NCBI RefSeq assembly: GCF_030518155.1
Contig: NZ_JAULRU010000256.1
Coordinates: 19,429 to 83,428 of the forward strand
Length of the DNA stretch: 64,000 nucleotides
Direction of reading: 5' to 3'
Source of the DNA: Gilvimarinus gilvus
Lineage (GTDB): Bacteria > Pseudomonadota > Gammaproteobacteria > Pseudomonadales > Cellvibrionaceae
The notes under the pieces are model-generated. The model was not told the DNA's origin. It did no database searches and saw nothing but the letters and a program-made list of their open reading frames with translations. Made by a program: the position numbers and the translations under genes. Shown one piece after another: positions 53,150-61,113 of the stretch. Position 1 is the stretch's first letter, and each line of letters begins with the position of its first letter.

Positions 53150-54346
53150 TTAATCCATACCACGCTCTACCAAAGCGGCCGACTGAACATCATAACTATA
53201 GTTAGCCAAGGTACCTGCTCTAATTTTATCGACGACCTCATCTATTATAAAAATAGGTACCAAAAACCACTCTCGCGGCGTGACCGGATTGCCAAAACGG
53301 TCTTTAATTTTAATGTCTAACCTTGCCTCTTCAAAAAATCTATGTAGCAGCTTCTCTAACTTGGTACGGTTAATATTCGCTAAATTATATGTCGCCACCA
53401 CATCCACATCCGACAATAGATAGGTAGCATCTTGTTTGGCGTTAGCAATGCGTTTTTCTACCTTACCCCCGGTAACCCCAATTTTATGGATTAAATCGCG
53501 ACGTTCAGTAATAACGGGCAAGTCTGATTTACTACGCAGCACATAAATAGTGCCACTAGCTTGATCATCATCGGCAACCACATCATCGAATAATGGGCCC
53601 GCCGACAACTCTATAATACGTCGTCCGGCCTCGTCTTTGTCTAATGCACGCTGTAAAGAGCGTAACAACAGGTCACTTTCTGTGCTGTTATCGTAAACAA
53701 CCCTCAGCCGATAATCATTGCCATCAAAACCATATGTGCGCTCGTCGCTCACCTCGGCTACATAAACCTTTTGTCCTTGCAATATAAACCAGTCACCCTG
53801 GTTGACCTTGGCATTCTTGGACAGCAACTTTGCCTCGCGCAAGCCAGACTCCAAGTCCGATTGAACCGCATCAAATAACGGTTTAAAAGCCTCAAAATCG
53901 GCACAGGGAGTGCGGTTTGCTATTTCTTCGGCGGCCCTGACTTCAGCCCTTGGTTTAACGTGCTTTAAAAAAGTTACGTCCCCCTCCTTGGGGGTATCTA
54001 CACCTAGATCGGCCAGTATCTCATCATCACTTTTATAATCAGCTGGTGGCTGGGCAATACCATCTGCGAGCAGGTTTTGGTGGTCAAGTTCAACCACTAA
54101 CTGTCGGCACTCCTCTTGCTTTCGTATGCAATCTAGCCGAGCGGCGTAAAGGCGCTCAAAAATATTGTTTTCTTCGCCGTGCTGGGGTGCCCGGCCATGC
54201 TCGTCAACAAAGCGCTGGATCTCTTCAAACCCGGCAATAATACGCTCTTCTCTAGGCGTTCTTACCGCCTTTTTTACCGGCTGAGTATCAACGCCCAGCT
54301 CGGCAAGCAGGTCTTCATTAGACTTTTTTCCTGTCGAATCACCCAT
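53150..54346 (-). CDS. GIY-YIG nuclease domain protein (T5orf172 type)
   Basis: 398 residues. The C-terminal nuclease-like domain (about 264-380) has GTIYVLRSKSD (GIY element, Tyr 268), HKIGVTGGKVEKRIANA (second element with Arg 299), a Glu in RTKLEKLLHRFFEEA and PREWFLVP, the T5orf172 branch of GIY-YIG proteins. The N-terminal half contains two copies of a short motif, EDLLAELGVDT (11-21) and DEILADLGVDT (108-118), and RFVDEHGRAPQ...NNIFERLYAARLDCIR. It is the last gene of the operon and overlaps the helicase gene by 8 bp. It is the only clear nuclease candidate of the system. DNA cleavage by this protein is inference. Confidence 0.85.
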   Translation of the reverse strand: MGDSTGKKSNEDLLAELGVDTQPVKKAVRTPREERIIAGFEEIQRFVDEHGRAPQHGEENNIFERLYAARLDCIRKQEECRQLVVELDHQNLLADGIAQPPADYKSDDEILADLGVDTPKEGDVTFLKHVKPRAEVRAAEEIANRTPCADFEAFKPLFDAVQSDLESGLREAKLLSKNAKVNQGDWFILQGQKVYVAEVSDERTYGFDGNDYRLRVVYDNSTESDLLLRSLQRALDKDEAGRRIIELSAGPLFDDVVADDDQASGTIYVLRSKSDLPVITERRDLIHKIGVTGGKVEKRIANAKQDATYLLSDVDVVATYNLANINRTKLEKLLHRFFEEARLDIKIKDRFGNPVTPREWFLVPIFIIDEVVDKIRAGTLANYSYDVQSAALVERGMD

Positions 54347-56420
54347 TGTTTTGCTCCGCTACTTTACGCTGCAAAAAGGCAATACCCTCTGCCATACGCT
54401 TCTCCCACGGGTCGGCAGCTGTTAATTCTGGTAGCCTGCCACGGTCGTTTTTAAACTTAACGGCGCGGGTGGCTAACTCGCGAGCCTCTTCTTCCGTGAG
54501 AGAGATTTTTTTACCCGCAATTGCGGCAGCCACTTGCTTTAAGCTCTCTTCCGTCATAGCTTTGGCCAAAATGGCGTAGGCCTCGCTAAAGGGGTTAATT
54601 TTATCGATCAAATCAACATCAAGCTCGGTTACATTCATGGCGTACTTGCGCACACCGTCCACAAATGCCCGACTGCTGCCGCTTTCCTCTGGGCCGACTG
54701 AGCCGCCACCTCCTGTATCTGTGCCCTCCTCTTTGCCCTTTTGGGTAAGGTTTAAAGCCGCAATCGCGTGCTGGCGAACAGCCTCTTGGTCTTGATCGTC
54801 TAGCTCTGGGTATTTGTCTTTAACAATTTTACCCATGCGTACTTGGGTTAGCTCCTCGGGGACGGTTTCAGTATCAAACAGGCCACGCTCCAAGGCGTTT
54901 TTGTCTTGCACAAAGGCGGTAATCACCTCGTTTAAATCCTCTTGGCAAATGCGTTTTGCATCTTTCCCTTTGGGCTCGGCCAAACCGCTAATCTCTATCT
55001 GAAACTGACCCGTAGACTCGTTAAACCCCACATTGGTACCGTTAGGGTTATAGCCTTCTTCGCCATAGTCATAGCCCTCAACCGGGCCTGATCCTTTTCG
55101 CTTAGGGGTAAAGTTAAACTTAGGGGCTAACACTTGCTCCATCAGCAAGCTGGCGGCTATCGCCTTTAACGTGTCGTTGACTGCATCAGTGACGGCGCCT
55201 TCCTCGGCATCGGGCTCGGCAATCAGATTGGTAAAGCGGGCGTGGGTTTTACCCTCGGCATCACGGGTGGCACGGCCGATAATCTGGATGATCTCCGTTA
55301 GGCTAGAGCGATAGCCTACGGTTAAAGCGTGTTCACACCAAACCCAGTCGAAACCCTCTTTGGCCATACCCAATGCAATAATAATATCCACATAATCACG
55401 GTTGGTTTTCGCCTCGGGCTGCCGTAGCGCGGAAGACACTTTTTCTCGCTTGGCAGCGTCATCCTCGACTAAATCGGCAATTTTAATGACCTTTCCGCCT
55501 GTTATCTCCACCAAGTGGAAACCGGTATCTGGGTCAGTGCCGCGCCAGTCGCCCAGCGAGTCGATGATATGCTCAACCTCTTTAATTTTGTCTTTAGTGC
55601 TCTCGCGGGAGTTTACATTGGGGATGTGGATAATGGTTTTCTCGGTGGGTTTTAACACCTTAAGAATATCATCGGCGTAAGAGCCAGAATAAAAGTAATA
55701 ACCAATATCTAGGGTTTTTAAGTACTCGTAGCCGTTTAACTGCTCGTAGTAGGTGTAAGTGACCGTTTCAAAGTTGGCTTCGTCCTCAGGTGCCAACACG
55801 GCCACCGCGTCGCCCCTAAAGTAAGAGCCGGTCATAGCAACGATATGCACTTTATCGCGGGCGACAAACGCCCCTAAGTGGTAGCCCAGTTTATTGTCGG
55901 GGTTGGCGCTAACGTGATGGAACTCATCCACCGCGATTAAGCAATCATCAAAGGCTGCCACGCCACACTGATCTACCGCAAAGCGAAAGGTCGCGTGGGT
56001 GCAAACCAGTACTCGGTCGTCGCTGCCTAAAAATGCCTTTACCGACTTGACCTTTCCGCCCTCTTCGCCCGGTGCATTGCACAGGTTCCATTTAGGCTCT
56101 ACCAGCCAATCCCAATAAAAACCATGCTCGATTAAGCTCTCATTATTGAAGCTAGCCCCAATGGATTTTTCGGGTACTACCACCAAAGCCTTTTTAATGC
56201 CTTGGTTATGCAGTTTATCGAGGGCAATAAACATTAGAGCCCGGCTTTTACCCGAGGCGGGCGGCGATTTAATCAGAAGGTACTGCTCACCGCGCTTTTC
56301 ATAGGCACGCTCTTGCATCACGCGCATACCCAGCTCGTTGGATTTTTTCGAGCTACCGTTTCGAGCATAAGAGACTGATACCGAAGGTACCGCTGTAGAA
56401 TCATTAGTCTTCATATTCAT
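54339..56420 (-). CDS. DEAD/DEAH-type helicase (restriction subunit R-like)
   Basis: 693 residues. Superfamily 2 motor: Walker A PPASGKS (53-59), motif II VDEFHHV (about 164-170), motif III MTGSYF, motif V-like KEGFDWVWCEHAL and motif VI IIQIIGRATRDAEGK (about 388-402). The C-terminal 270 residues are not recognised. It lacks the PD-D/ExK nuclease of type I HsdR and type III Res. The ATG at 56420 has AAAGGA upstream, six bases after the preceding gene. It would supply ATP-driven translocation or unwinding for the methyltransferase and GIY-YIG nuclease in the same operon. Confidence 0.88.
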   Translation of the reverse strand: MNMKTNDSTAVPSVSVSYARNGSSKKSNELGMRVMQERAYEKRGEQYLLIKSPPASGKSRALMFIALDKLHNQGIKKALVVVPEKSIGASFNNESLIEHGFYWDWLVEPKWNLCNAPGEEGGKVKSVKAFLGSDDRVLVCTHATFRFAVDQCGVAAFDDCLIAVDEFHHVSANPDNKLGYHLGAFVARDKVHIVAMTGSYFRGDAVAVLAPEDEANFETVTYTYYEQLNGYEYLKTLDIGYYFYSGSYADDILKVLKPTEKTIIHIPNVNSRESTKDKIKEVEHIIDSLGDWRGTDPDTGFHLVEITGGKVIKIADLVEDDAAKREKVSSALRQPEAKTNRDYVDIIIALGMAKEGFDWVWCEHALTVGYRSSLTEIIQIIGRATRDAEGKTHARFTNLIAEPDAEEGAVTDAVNDTLKAIAASLLMEQVLAPKFNFTPKRKGSGPVEGYDYGEEGYNPNGTNVGFNESTGQFQIEISGLAEPKGKDAKRICQEDLNEVITAFVQDKNALERGLFDTETVPEELTQVRMGKIVKDKYPELDDQDQEAVRQHAIAALNLTQKGKEEGTDTGGGGSVGPEESGSSRAFVDGVRKYAMNVTELDVDLIDKINPFSEAYAILAKAMTEESLKQVAAAIAGKKISLTEEEARELATRAVKFKNDRGRLPELTAADPWEKRMAEGIAFLQRKVAEQNNG

Positions 56421-56426
56421 ATCCTT

Positions 56427-57185
56427 TTAACTATCGTCTCGGTCCTTGTTAAATGCGTTCTCAAACCATCTTGGCACTTCAAACTGCTCAGAAGAGAAAA
56501 TATTCTCCGGAACACTTCGCCAAAACTCTAAAATAGCCTGGGAGAATTCCCTTAACTGATCAACACTCAGTCTAAGGTCCGTATACCCCAGGAATTGCCC
56601 TTCCCAGCCTGTTACCTCATAAAAGCGGTCTGGCACATATTCTGAGTAACTCGTCTTGAGTTCATCAAAAGAAGGGCCTGCGCCATGTTTATATACATTT
56701 ACGACCAGCCTACAAGCATCCAACTTTCGGTAGAAATTACACCCTTTCACCCCCCAATCAAGCCCCTGGAAAAGTTCAATTAGTTCGGGTAGCGATTGTG
56801 CCCAAATCCTTTTTTTAACAGCCTCCCCTCTGTGCCAACGACTAATTTCCGAATCCATCCAGTCACGAAGCTGCTTTTCCCACTCATGATACATACCTGC
56901 TGCGACACTCAGTATGGTACGGTTCTCCATGTCCTTTAGGAGTTGATAGTACTCAATTGCCTCCTCATTGGCTCTTTCATAGAAATCAGCAGGATCATGG
57001 ATGTCGGGGTTAAATTGACAGCTTTTTTCCTCTAGCCATGCATTCGCAGCTCGGTCGGCATCCTCTTCGATGTGGTCAAACTGAGACAACAGTCGCGCTT
57101 CAGCTTGCTCCACATAGAACTGGTGCTCGCGAATCAACGATTCCCGAAAGGATCCCCACATCTGAAACAAGACCATTTCAGTCAC
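56427..57185 (-). CDS. Uncharacterised protein of the methyltransferase-helicase operon
   Basis: 252 residues, mostly helical, no signal or membrane segment. I do not recognise a named family. The segment RKLDACRLVVNVYKHGAGPSFDELKTSYSEY (about 156-186) resembles the (N/R)xxKHG helix end of HEPN-like proteins, which would fit an RNase or structural role in defence, but this rests on one motif. Its start overlaps the methyltransferase stop by 4 bp and it precedes the helicase by six bases, so it belongs to the same polycistronic system. Confidence 0.7.
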   Translation of the reverse strand: MTEMVLFQMWGSFRESLIREHQFYVEQAEARLLSQFDHIEEDADRAANAWLEEKSCQFNPDIHDPADFYERANEEAIEYYQLLKDMENRTILSVAAGMYHEWEKQLRDWMDSEISRWHRGEAVKKRIWAQSLPELIELFQGLDWGVKGCNFYRKLDACRLVVNVYKHGAGPSFDELKTSYSEYVPDRFYEVTGWEGQFLGYTDLRLSVDQLREFSQAILEFWRSVPENIFSSEQFEVPRWFENAFNKDRDDS

Positions 57186-59935
57186 GTTTCTCCCCCAGAA
57201 GAGCTTCTGGCGAGATTCGTCATTTTTGTGTACAACTCAAATAACTTCTCCAAACGCTCGGTGTCGTTTTTAAAGCGGCGGCCGATGTAAATACGCTCTA
57301 ATACTTCATCGTTTCGTTCGTGAGCCTGACGTAAGTTGTCGGGCATTTTTTCTGGATTGTATAAATCGGCGATAGTGGCTGGAAAGTGGGACTCTCGGGC
57401 CAAAAGGATTTCTTCGGCACGCCGCGTCAAATCCTGTTTATTTTTTTCGGTTAGCTTTGGCACAGGAAACGTATTCCAGCCCAATGTGTTAGAATACGAA
57501 AAGTCCGTTCTCATTCTCACGCAAACCGCTCCAATCCAAACCCAATGCAACTTAGACAGTACGAGGGATAAATTCCATAATGGCTTATCATAAATAGCAT
57601 AGTTTCTGTCGGTAATTATTGAATCAGATCCAATTAATCCAGCAGGTAAAAACTCTCTATTCTCTGAGCTAACACGCGGTATTATTATTGCGGCTTCACT
57701 AGGAACATTCATCTCCCGAAATTGATGCGGTCTTCTAGCCATAGGAGCCATACCAGAATCAACACTAGAGTCTCGAAAACTCTTCACATGAGAAATTCGC
57801 TTCCGAATATTAATATTTTCTATTGCTTTATCCTTTTCCTCATCGGACAACCAAAGGCAAAACCGTAACTTTCCTTGAATATACTCCGTTGATCCTAGTG
57901 CTTTTTTTATCCATTTTTTCTTTTGGTCTGGGGACAACCCTAATTCTTCAAGCTCTCCGGCTGAAAGAAGCAATCCACCATCATCCTTAGGGACATTCCC
58001 TAGAGTCATTTTAGAAAGACTTGAAATAGATTTGCTAGAAGGTTTAATAATAATATCTCTTCCCTCAATTAGATAGGGAGAGATATTCTCAACATTTTTT
58101 ACTTGAGATTCCTCATAAATAAACTTCGGACCTTTCAATCCCCTCGAACGAAAACCTATAACTACGCATGTGACACCAGCTTTATTGGAAGCCAAGTTAG
58201 ACCATTTAAACGATTGGACCGCGAAGAATATTTCAACACTATCAATAACCAATCCCCAAAACCTAGGAACATGCTGACCTTGCACTACTGAATTAGTAGA
58301 TACGAAAGCACCTGATCCATCGACACAAGAGAAGAACTTAAAAGCCTTATAAAAGAAACCACATATATAATCCAAAGATTTCCAGCTCTTTGTCAAACCC
58401 GAGAATATGATTTCTATATCAGACTTTTGATTTTTATTTTGCTTTTTGTCGCCTATGTATGGTGGATTTCCACAAATATACGTCTCTCCACCCTCGTTCT
58501 CAAAATCTATCTGAACTTGATTAAGCGGCGTTTCAAAGAGATCATCACTAGTAAGCTTCACACCAGTACCTGTAGGTGGGCATACCGACAACCAATCTAA
58601 CCGCAGCGCGTTACCGCAAGTAATCCAGTTTTGAGAGTCCAGTGGTAAAAATTCTGCTAGCGCATCTTGCTGGCCACGGTAGAGCACATCGCATTGGTAT
58701 TCGGCAATAATCAGCGCCAAACGCGCCACCTCGGCGGGAAAGTCGCGTAACTCAATACCACGAAAGTTGGTTAGCGGTATATCGGTCGCGCGGGTTGCCT
58801 CTTGGCGGCGCTGGTTTATCTCGGCTTCTATCTCGCGCATTTGTTTATAGGCAATCACCAAAAAATTTCCCGAGCCGCAGGCTGGGTCAAAAACGCGGAT
58901 ATTGGCCATGCGCTTACGCAGGTTTAACAGCTTACGGGGATTGTCACCCGCTTGCTCCAGCTGCTCGCGCAAGTCATCTAAAAACAGTGGGTTTAGCACT
59001 TTAAGTATGTTGGGAACGCTGGTGTAGTGCATACCCAGCGATCCGCGCTCATCATCGTCGGCAACGGCCTGAATCATCGAGCCGAAAATATCGGGGTTGA
59101 TTTGCTTCCAATCCAGCGAGCCCACATGCAGCAAATAACTGCGGGCAATTTTGGTTAAATGAGGAGCGTCGGTGCTGCCAGAAAACAGCCCGCCGTTCAC
59201 ATAGGGAAAACCATCGGCCCAACTACGAATACCAGCATCTTTACGGTCACTTAGCTTAGTGTTCATAGCCCGAAATATCTCACCAATTACCTCGTGGGTA
59301 TTGGAGGAGTCTCGCGCACTCATTTGCTCGATGGTGGCGGTAAATAAATTGTTGCCATTAAAAATATCAGTGTCTTCAGCAAAAAAGCAAAAAATCAGCC
59401 GCGCCATAAAGTGGTTCATATCATGGCGGCGCTCGGCTGTGCCCCATTCGGGGTTGTGGCGCAACAGCTCCACATACAGACGGTTTAAACGGCTGGTGGC
59501 ACGAATATCAAACGAGCTTTCGCGAATTTGCTTAACAGTGCTAATGCCAGCCAACGGCAAGAAAAAGCCAAAGTGATTAGGAAAGTCTTGATAATCGCAA
59601 ACCACTGTCTCGCCCGTGGCCAGGTCTTCGGCCTCTAGGGTAGCGCCGTCGGTAGCGAGTACAAACTTGGCTTTGGCTTTGGCAGTAGCTGGGCTGGCTT
59701 TCAGCGCCGTTAATGTATTGGTTACTTCACCTTCAGCACATACCGCAATATGGATGTTGTTGCGCTGTAAAACGGCGCCTTCGATATCCGAGCCGTTAGA
59801 CGAGCCGCTTTTGAGCCGTTTTATGGTGGTGGCTTTATTGCCAAACGCCTCCAAGTAAGCGTAGGGGAAGTTGGCCGCATCAAAGGGTTGCTGGGCCAGC
59901 TCGGTAATGGCCTCTTCAATTTCTACCGCATTCAC
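57182..59935 (-). CDS. MmeI-like class I SAM-dependent DNA methyltransferase
   Basis: 917 residues, GTG start overlapping the HTH gene stop (GTGA). Motif I is FDPACGSGNFL (349-359) and motif IV NPPY (490-493), the gamma-type order of N6-adenine methyltransferases. GIELRDFPAEVARLALIIAEYQCD (393-416) is typical of the MmeI-like group. The target-recognition part (about 500-830) ends in WNTFPVPKLTEKNKQDL, with a C-terminal helical domain. MmeI itself carries an N-terminal nuclease; here residues 1-120 show no PD-ExK pattern (SDIEGAVLQRNNIHIAVCAEGE instead), so cleavage must come from another subunit. The recognition segment is strikingly AT-rich. Confidence 0.9.
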   Translation of the reverse strand: MNAVEIEEAITELAQQPFDAANFPYAYLEAFGNKATTIKRLKSGSSNGSDIEGAVLQRNNIHIAVCAEGEVTNTLTALKASPATAKAKAKFVLATDGATLEAEDLATGETVVCDYQDFPNHFGFFLPLAGISTVKQIRESSFDIRATSRLNRLYVELLRHNPEWGTAERRHDMNHFMARLIFCFFAEDTDIFNGNNLFTATIEQMSARDSSNTHEVIGEIFRAMNTKLSDRKDAGIRSWADGFPYVNGGLFSGSTDAPHLTKIARSYLLHVGSLDWKQINPDIFGSMIQAVADDDERGSLGMHYTSVPNILKVLNPLFLDDLREQLEQAGDNPRKLLNLRKRMANIRVFDPACGSGNFLVIAYKQMREIEAEINQRRQEATRATDIPLTNFRGIELRDFPAEVARLALIIAEYQCDVLYRGQQDALAEFLPLDSQNWITCGNALRLDWLSVCPPTGTGVKLTSDDLFETPLNQVQIDFENEGGETYICGNPPYIGDKKQNKNQKSDIEIIFSGLTKSWKSLDYICGFFYKAFKFFSCVDGSGAFVSTNSVVQGQHVPRFWGLVIDSVEIFFAVQSFKWSNLASNKAGVTCVVIGFRSRGLKGPKFIYEESQVKNVENISPYLIEGRDIIIKPSSKSISSLSKMTLGNVPKDDGGLLLSAGELEELGLSPDQKKKWIKKALGSTEYIQGKLRFCLWLSDEEKDKAIENINIRKRISHVKSFRDSSVDSGMAPMARRPHQFREMNVPSEAAIIIPRVSSENREFLPAGLIGSDSIITDRNYAIYDKPLWNLSLVLSKLHWVWIGAVCVRMRTDFSYSNTLGWNTFPVPKLTEKNKQDLTRRAEEILLARESHFPATIADLYNPEKMPDNLRQAHERNDEVLERIYIGRRFKNDTERLEKLFELYTKMTNLARSSSGGET

Positions 59936-60123
59936 TGTGGTGCTCCATTATTTTTGCTTTTTTGTTGCTCAATCCACGCCTCTACATCCTGGCACTTAAA
60001 ACGCCAGCTACCACCAACCTTAAAGCCCGGCAGCTTACCCTCAGCGGCCAATCGGTAGGCGGTTTTTTCGGCCAGCTTTAAGTAATCAGCCACTTCTTTT
60101 AAGGTTAAAATTTGATCAGACAT
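59932..60123 (-). CDS. Excisionase-type helix-turn-helix protein
   Basis: 63 residues. TLKEVADYLKLAEKTAYRLA (7-26) followed by EGKLPGFKVGGSWRFKCQDVEAWIEQQ is the MerR-like HTH_17 fold of excisionases and small regulators. It is the first gene of the operon and its stop overlaps the methyltransferase GTG (GTGA). It may regulate the operon or act as a DNA-binding subunit. The ATG follows a GGGGGAG ribosome site eight bases upstream. Confidence 0.88.
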   Translation of the reverse strand: MSDQILTLKEVADYLKLAEKTAYRLAAEGKLPGFKVGGSWRFKCQDVEAWIEQQKSKNNGAPQ

Positions 60124-60131
60124 TACGATAA

Positions 60132-60151
60132 CTCCCCCAGAGTATTGGGAG
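60132..60151 (-). promoter_or_regulatory. Hairpin covering the operon's first ribosome site
   Basis: On the minus strand CTCCCAATACTCTGGGGGAG can fold so that the Shine-Dalgarno GGGAG pairs with CTCCC ten bases upstream. Opening this 5-bp stem would be needed for translation of the HTH gene. Inference from sequence only. Confidence 0.35.
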
Positions 60152-60245
60152 AATATGGGAAAATTGAGGAATCAGCAATAGCTGCCAACTATGCTGATTT
60201 TGGTTACTTCAAATCAAGCTGGGGCTACTACAAGCAAAAGACGTT

Positions 60246-60491
60246 CTAGCGATTAGGGCAACTGATGATGAGATCGAGCCCTTCGTGAGGATCAGCACCA
60301 ATAGCTTGGCAGTAGGCAACGAACTCAAGAATCTCTATTTTGCGACGATCCTGTTCAAGCTTACCAATGACAGAGTGATGTCGACCTAGAATCGTCGCCA
60401 CCGCCCTCAGGGACAAACCACTCTCCTCTCGCTTTTGCCTCATCCAGGCGCGAAGTAAGTCGTATTGAGGTGAATAAGAGGAAGTCTTCAT
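60246..60491 (-). CDS. XRE-family repressor
   Basis: 81 residues. Lambda-type helix-turn-helix: LLRAWMRQKREESGLSLRAVATILGRHHSVIGKLEQDRRKIEILEFVAYCQAIGADP. The ATG at 60491 is preferred; a longer frame to 60617 would run across the operators and into the divergent gene. Two matching 19-bp inverted repeats lie immediately upstream, so it most likely represses itself and the divergent helicase operon. Confidence 0.87.
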   Translation of the reverse strand: MKTSSYSPQYDLLRAWMRQKREESGLSLRAVATILGRHHSVIGKLEQDRRKIEILEFVAYCQAIGADPHEGLDLIISCPNR

Positions 60492-60537
60492 TGTCTCGAT
60501 GATAGAGACAAGGTAGAATGTCGCGAAATTCGAGACA
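60492..60537. promoter_or_regulatory. Paired 19-bp operators in divergent control region
   Basis: TGTCTCGATGATAGAGACA (60492-60510) and TGTCGCGAAATTCGAGACA (60519-60537) share TGTCKC-N7-GAGACA, with centres 27 bp apart. They lie between the XRE start and the divergent gene at 60559. Two sites of the same design and spacing indicate cooperative repressor binding. Confidence 0.8.
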
Positions 60538-60558
60538 CTCAATGACATCACTAGCATC

Positions 60559-61113
60559 ATGCACTTAAAACCTGAGCTTCTTAACGTCCTTACCGACCTA
60601 GAGTCGAGCCCCTTCACAGTCGCGGAGCTAACGCGGTTTTATCTTGAGCACCCCAAAAGCCTTCATCAGCGGCAAAAACCCGCACGACAGTTCATATACC
60701 GGAATTTAGTAAGGATGGAGAAAAAAGGTCTTCTGGAGAAATTACCCAACGATGCTGGATGGCCCAAGTATCGCCTGACCCAAAAATTCGCGGTACTTCA
60801 TATCTCGACACCGACTAAGAAGGCCGTCAAAGAATCGGGGATAGAGGTGACATCAACGCCTTCATTTTCTCGCACATCTCAGTCAACGCAGCTTGGTGTG
60901 CTGCGGGAGCGTCTCAGCCAACATCGCTCAGAAATGCTGTGTGCCATGGGAGAAACCGAAGAGTACGAAGCACTCTGTAAAGACTTGCCAGGGTTCAACG
61001 ACCAGGCAAAAAACCTATATGCCGATGCGCGTGAACGCAGCGCGTTGCTACTCGGCCGAATAAAAGCATTGGAAACTCTGATGTCCTCTCTTGTTGACGA
61101 AGGCCCCACATGA
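60559..61113 (+). CDS. Winged-helix/coiled-coil protein paired with helicase
   Basis: 184 residues. The N-terminal 75 residues look like a winged helix (FTVAELTRFYLEHPKSLHQRQKPARQFIYRNLVRMEKKGLLEKLPN...YRLTQKF). The C-terminal part (about 110-180) is helical and probably coiled coil (LGVLRERLSQHRSEMLCAMGETEEYEALCKDLPGFNDQAKNLYADARERSALLLGRIKALETLMSSL). No named family. The stop overlaps the helicase ATG (ATGA), so the two act together. It may recruit the helicase to DNA; this is inference. Confidence 0.78.
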   Translation: MHLKPELLNVLTDLESSPFTVAELTRFYLEHPKSLHQRQKPARQFIYRNLVRMEKKGLLEKLPNDAGWPKYRLTQKFAVLHISTPTKKAVKESGIEVTSTPSFSRTSQSTQLGVLRERLSQHRSEMLCAMGETEEYEALCKDLPGFNDQAKNLYADARERSALLLGRIKALETLMSSLVDEGPT

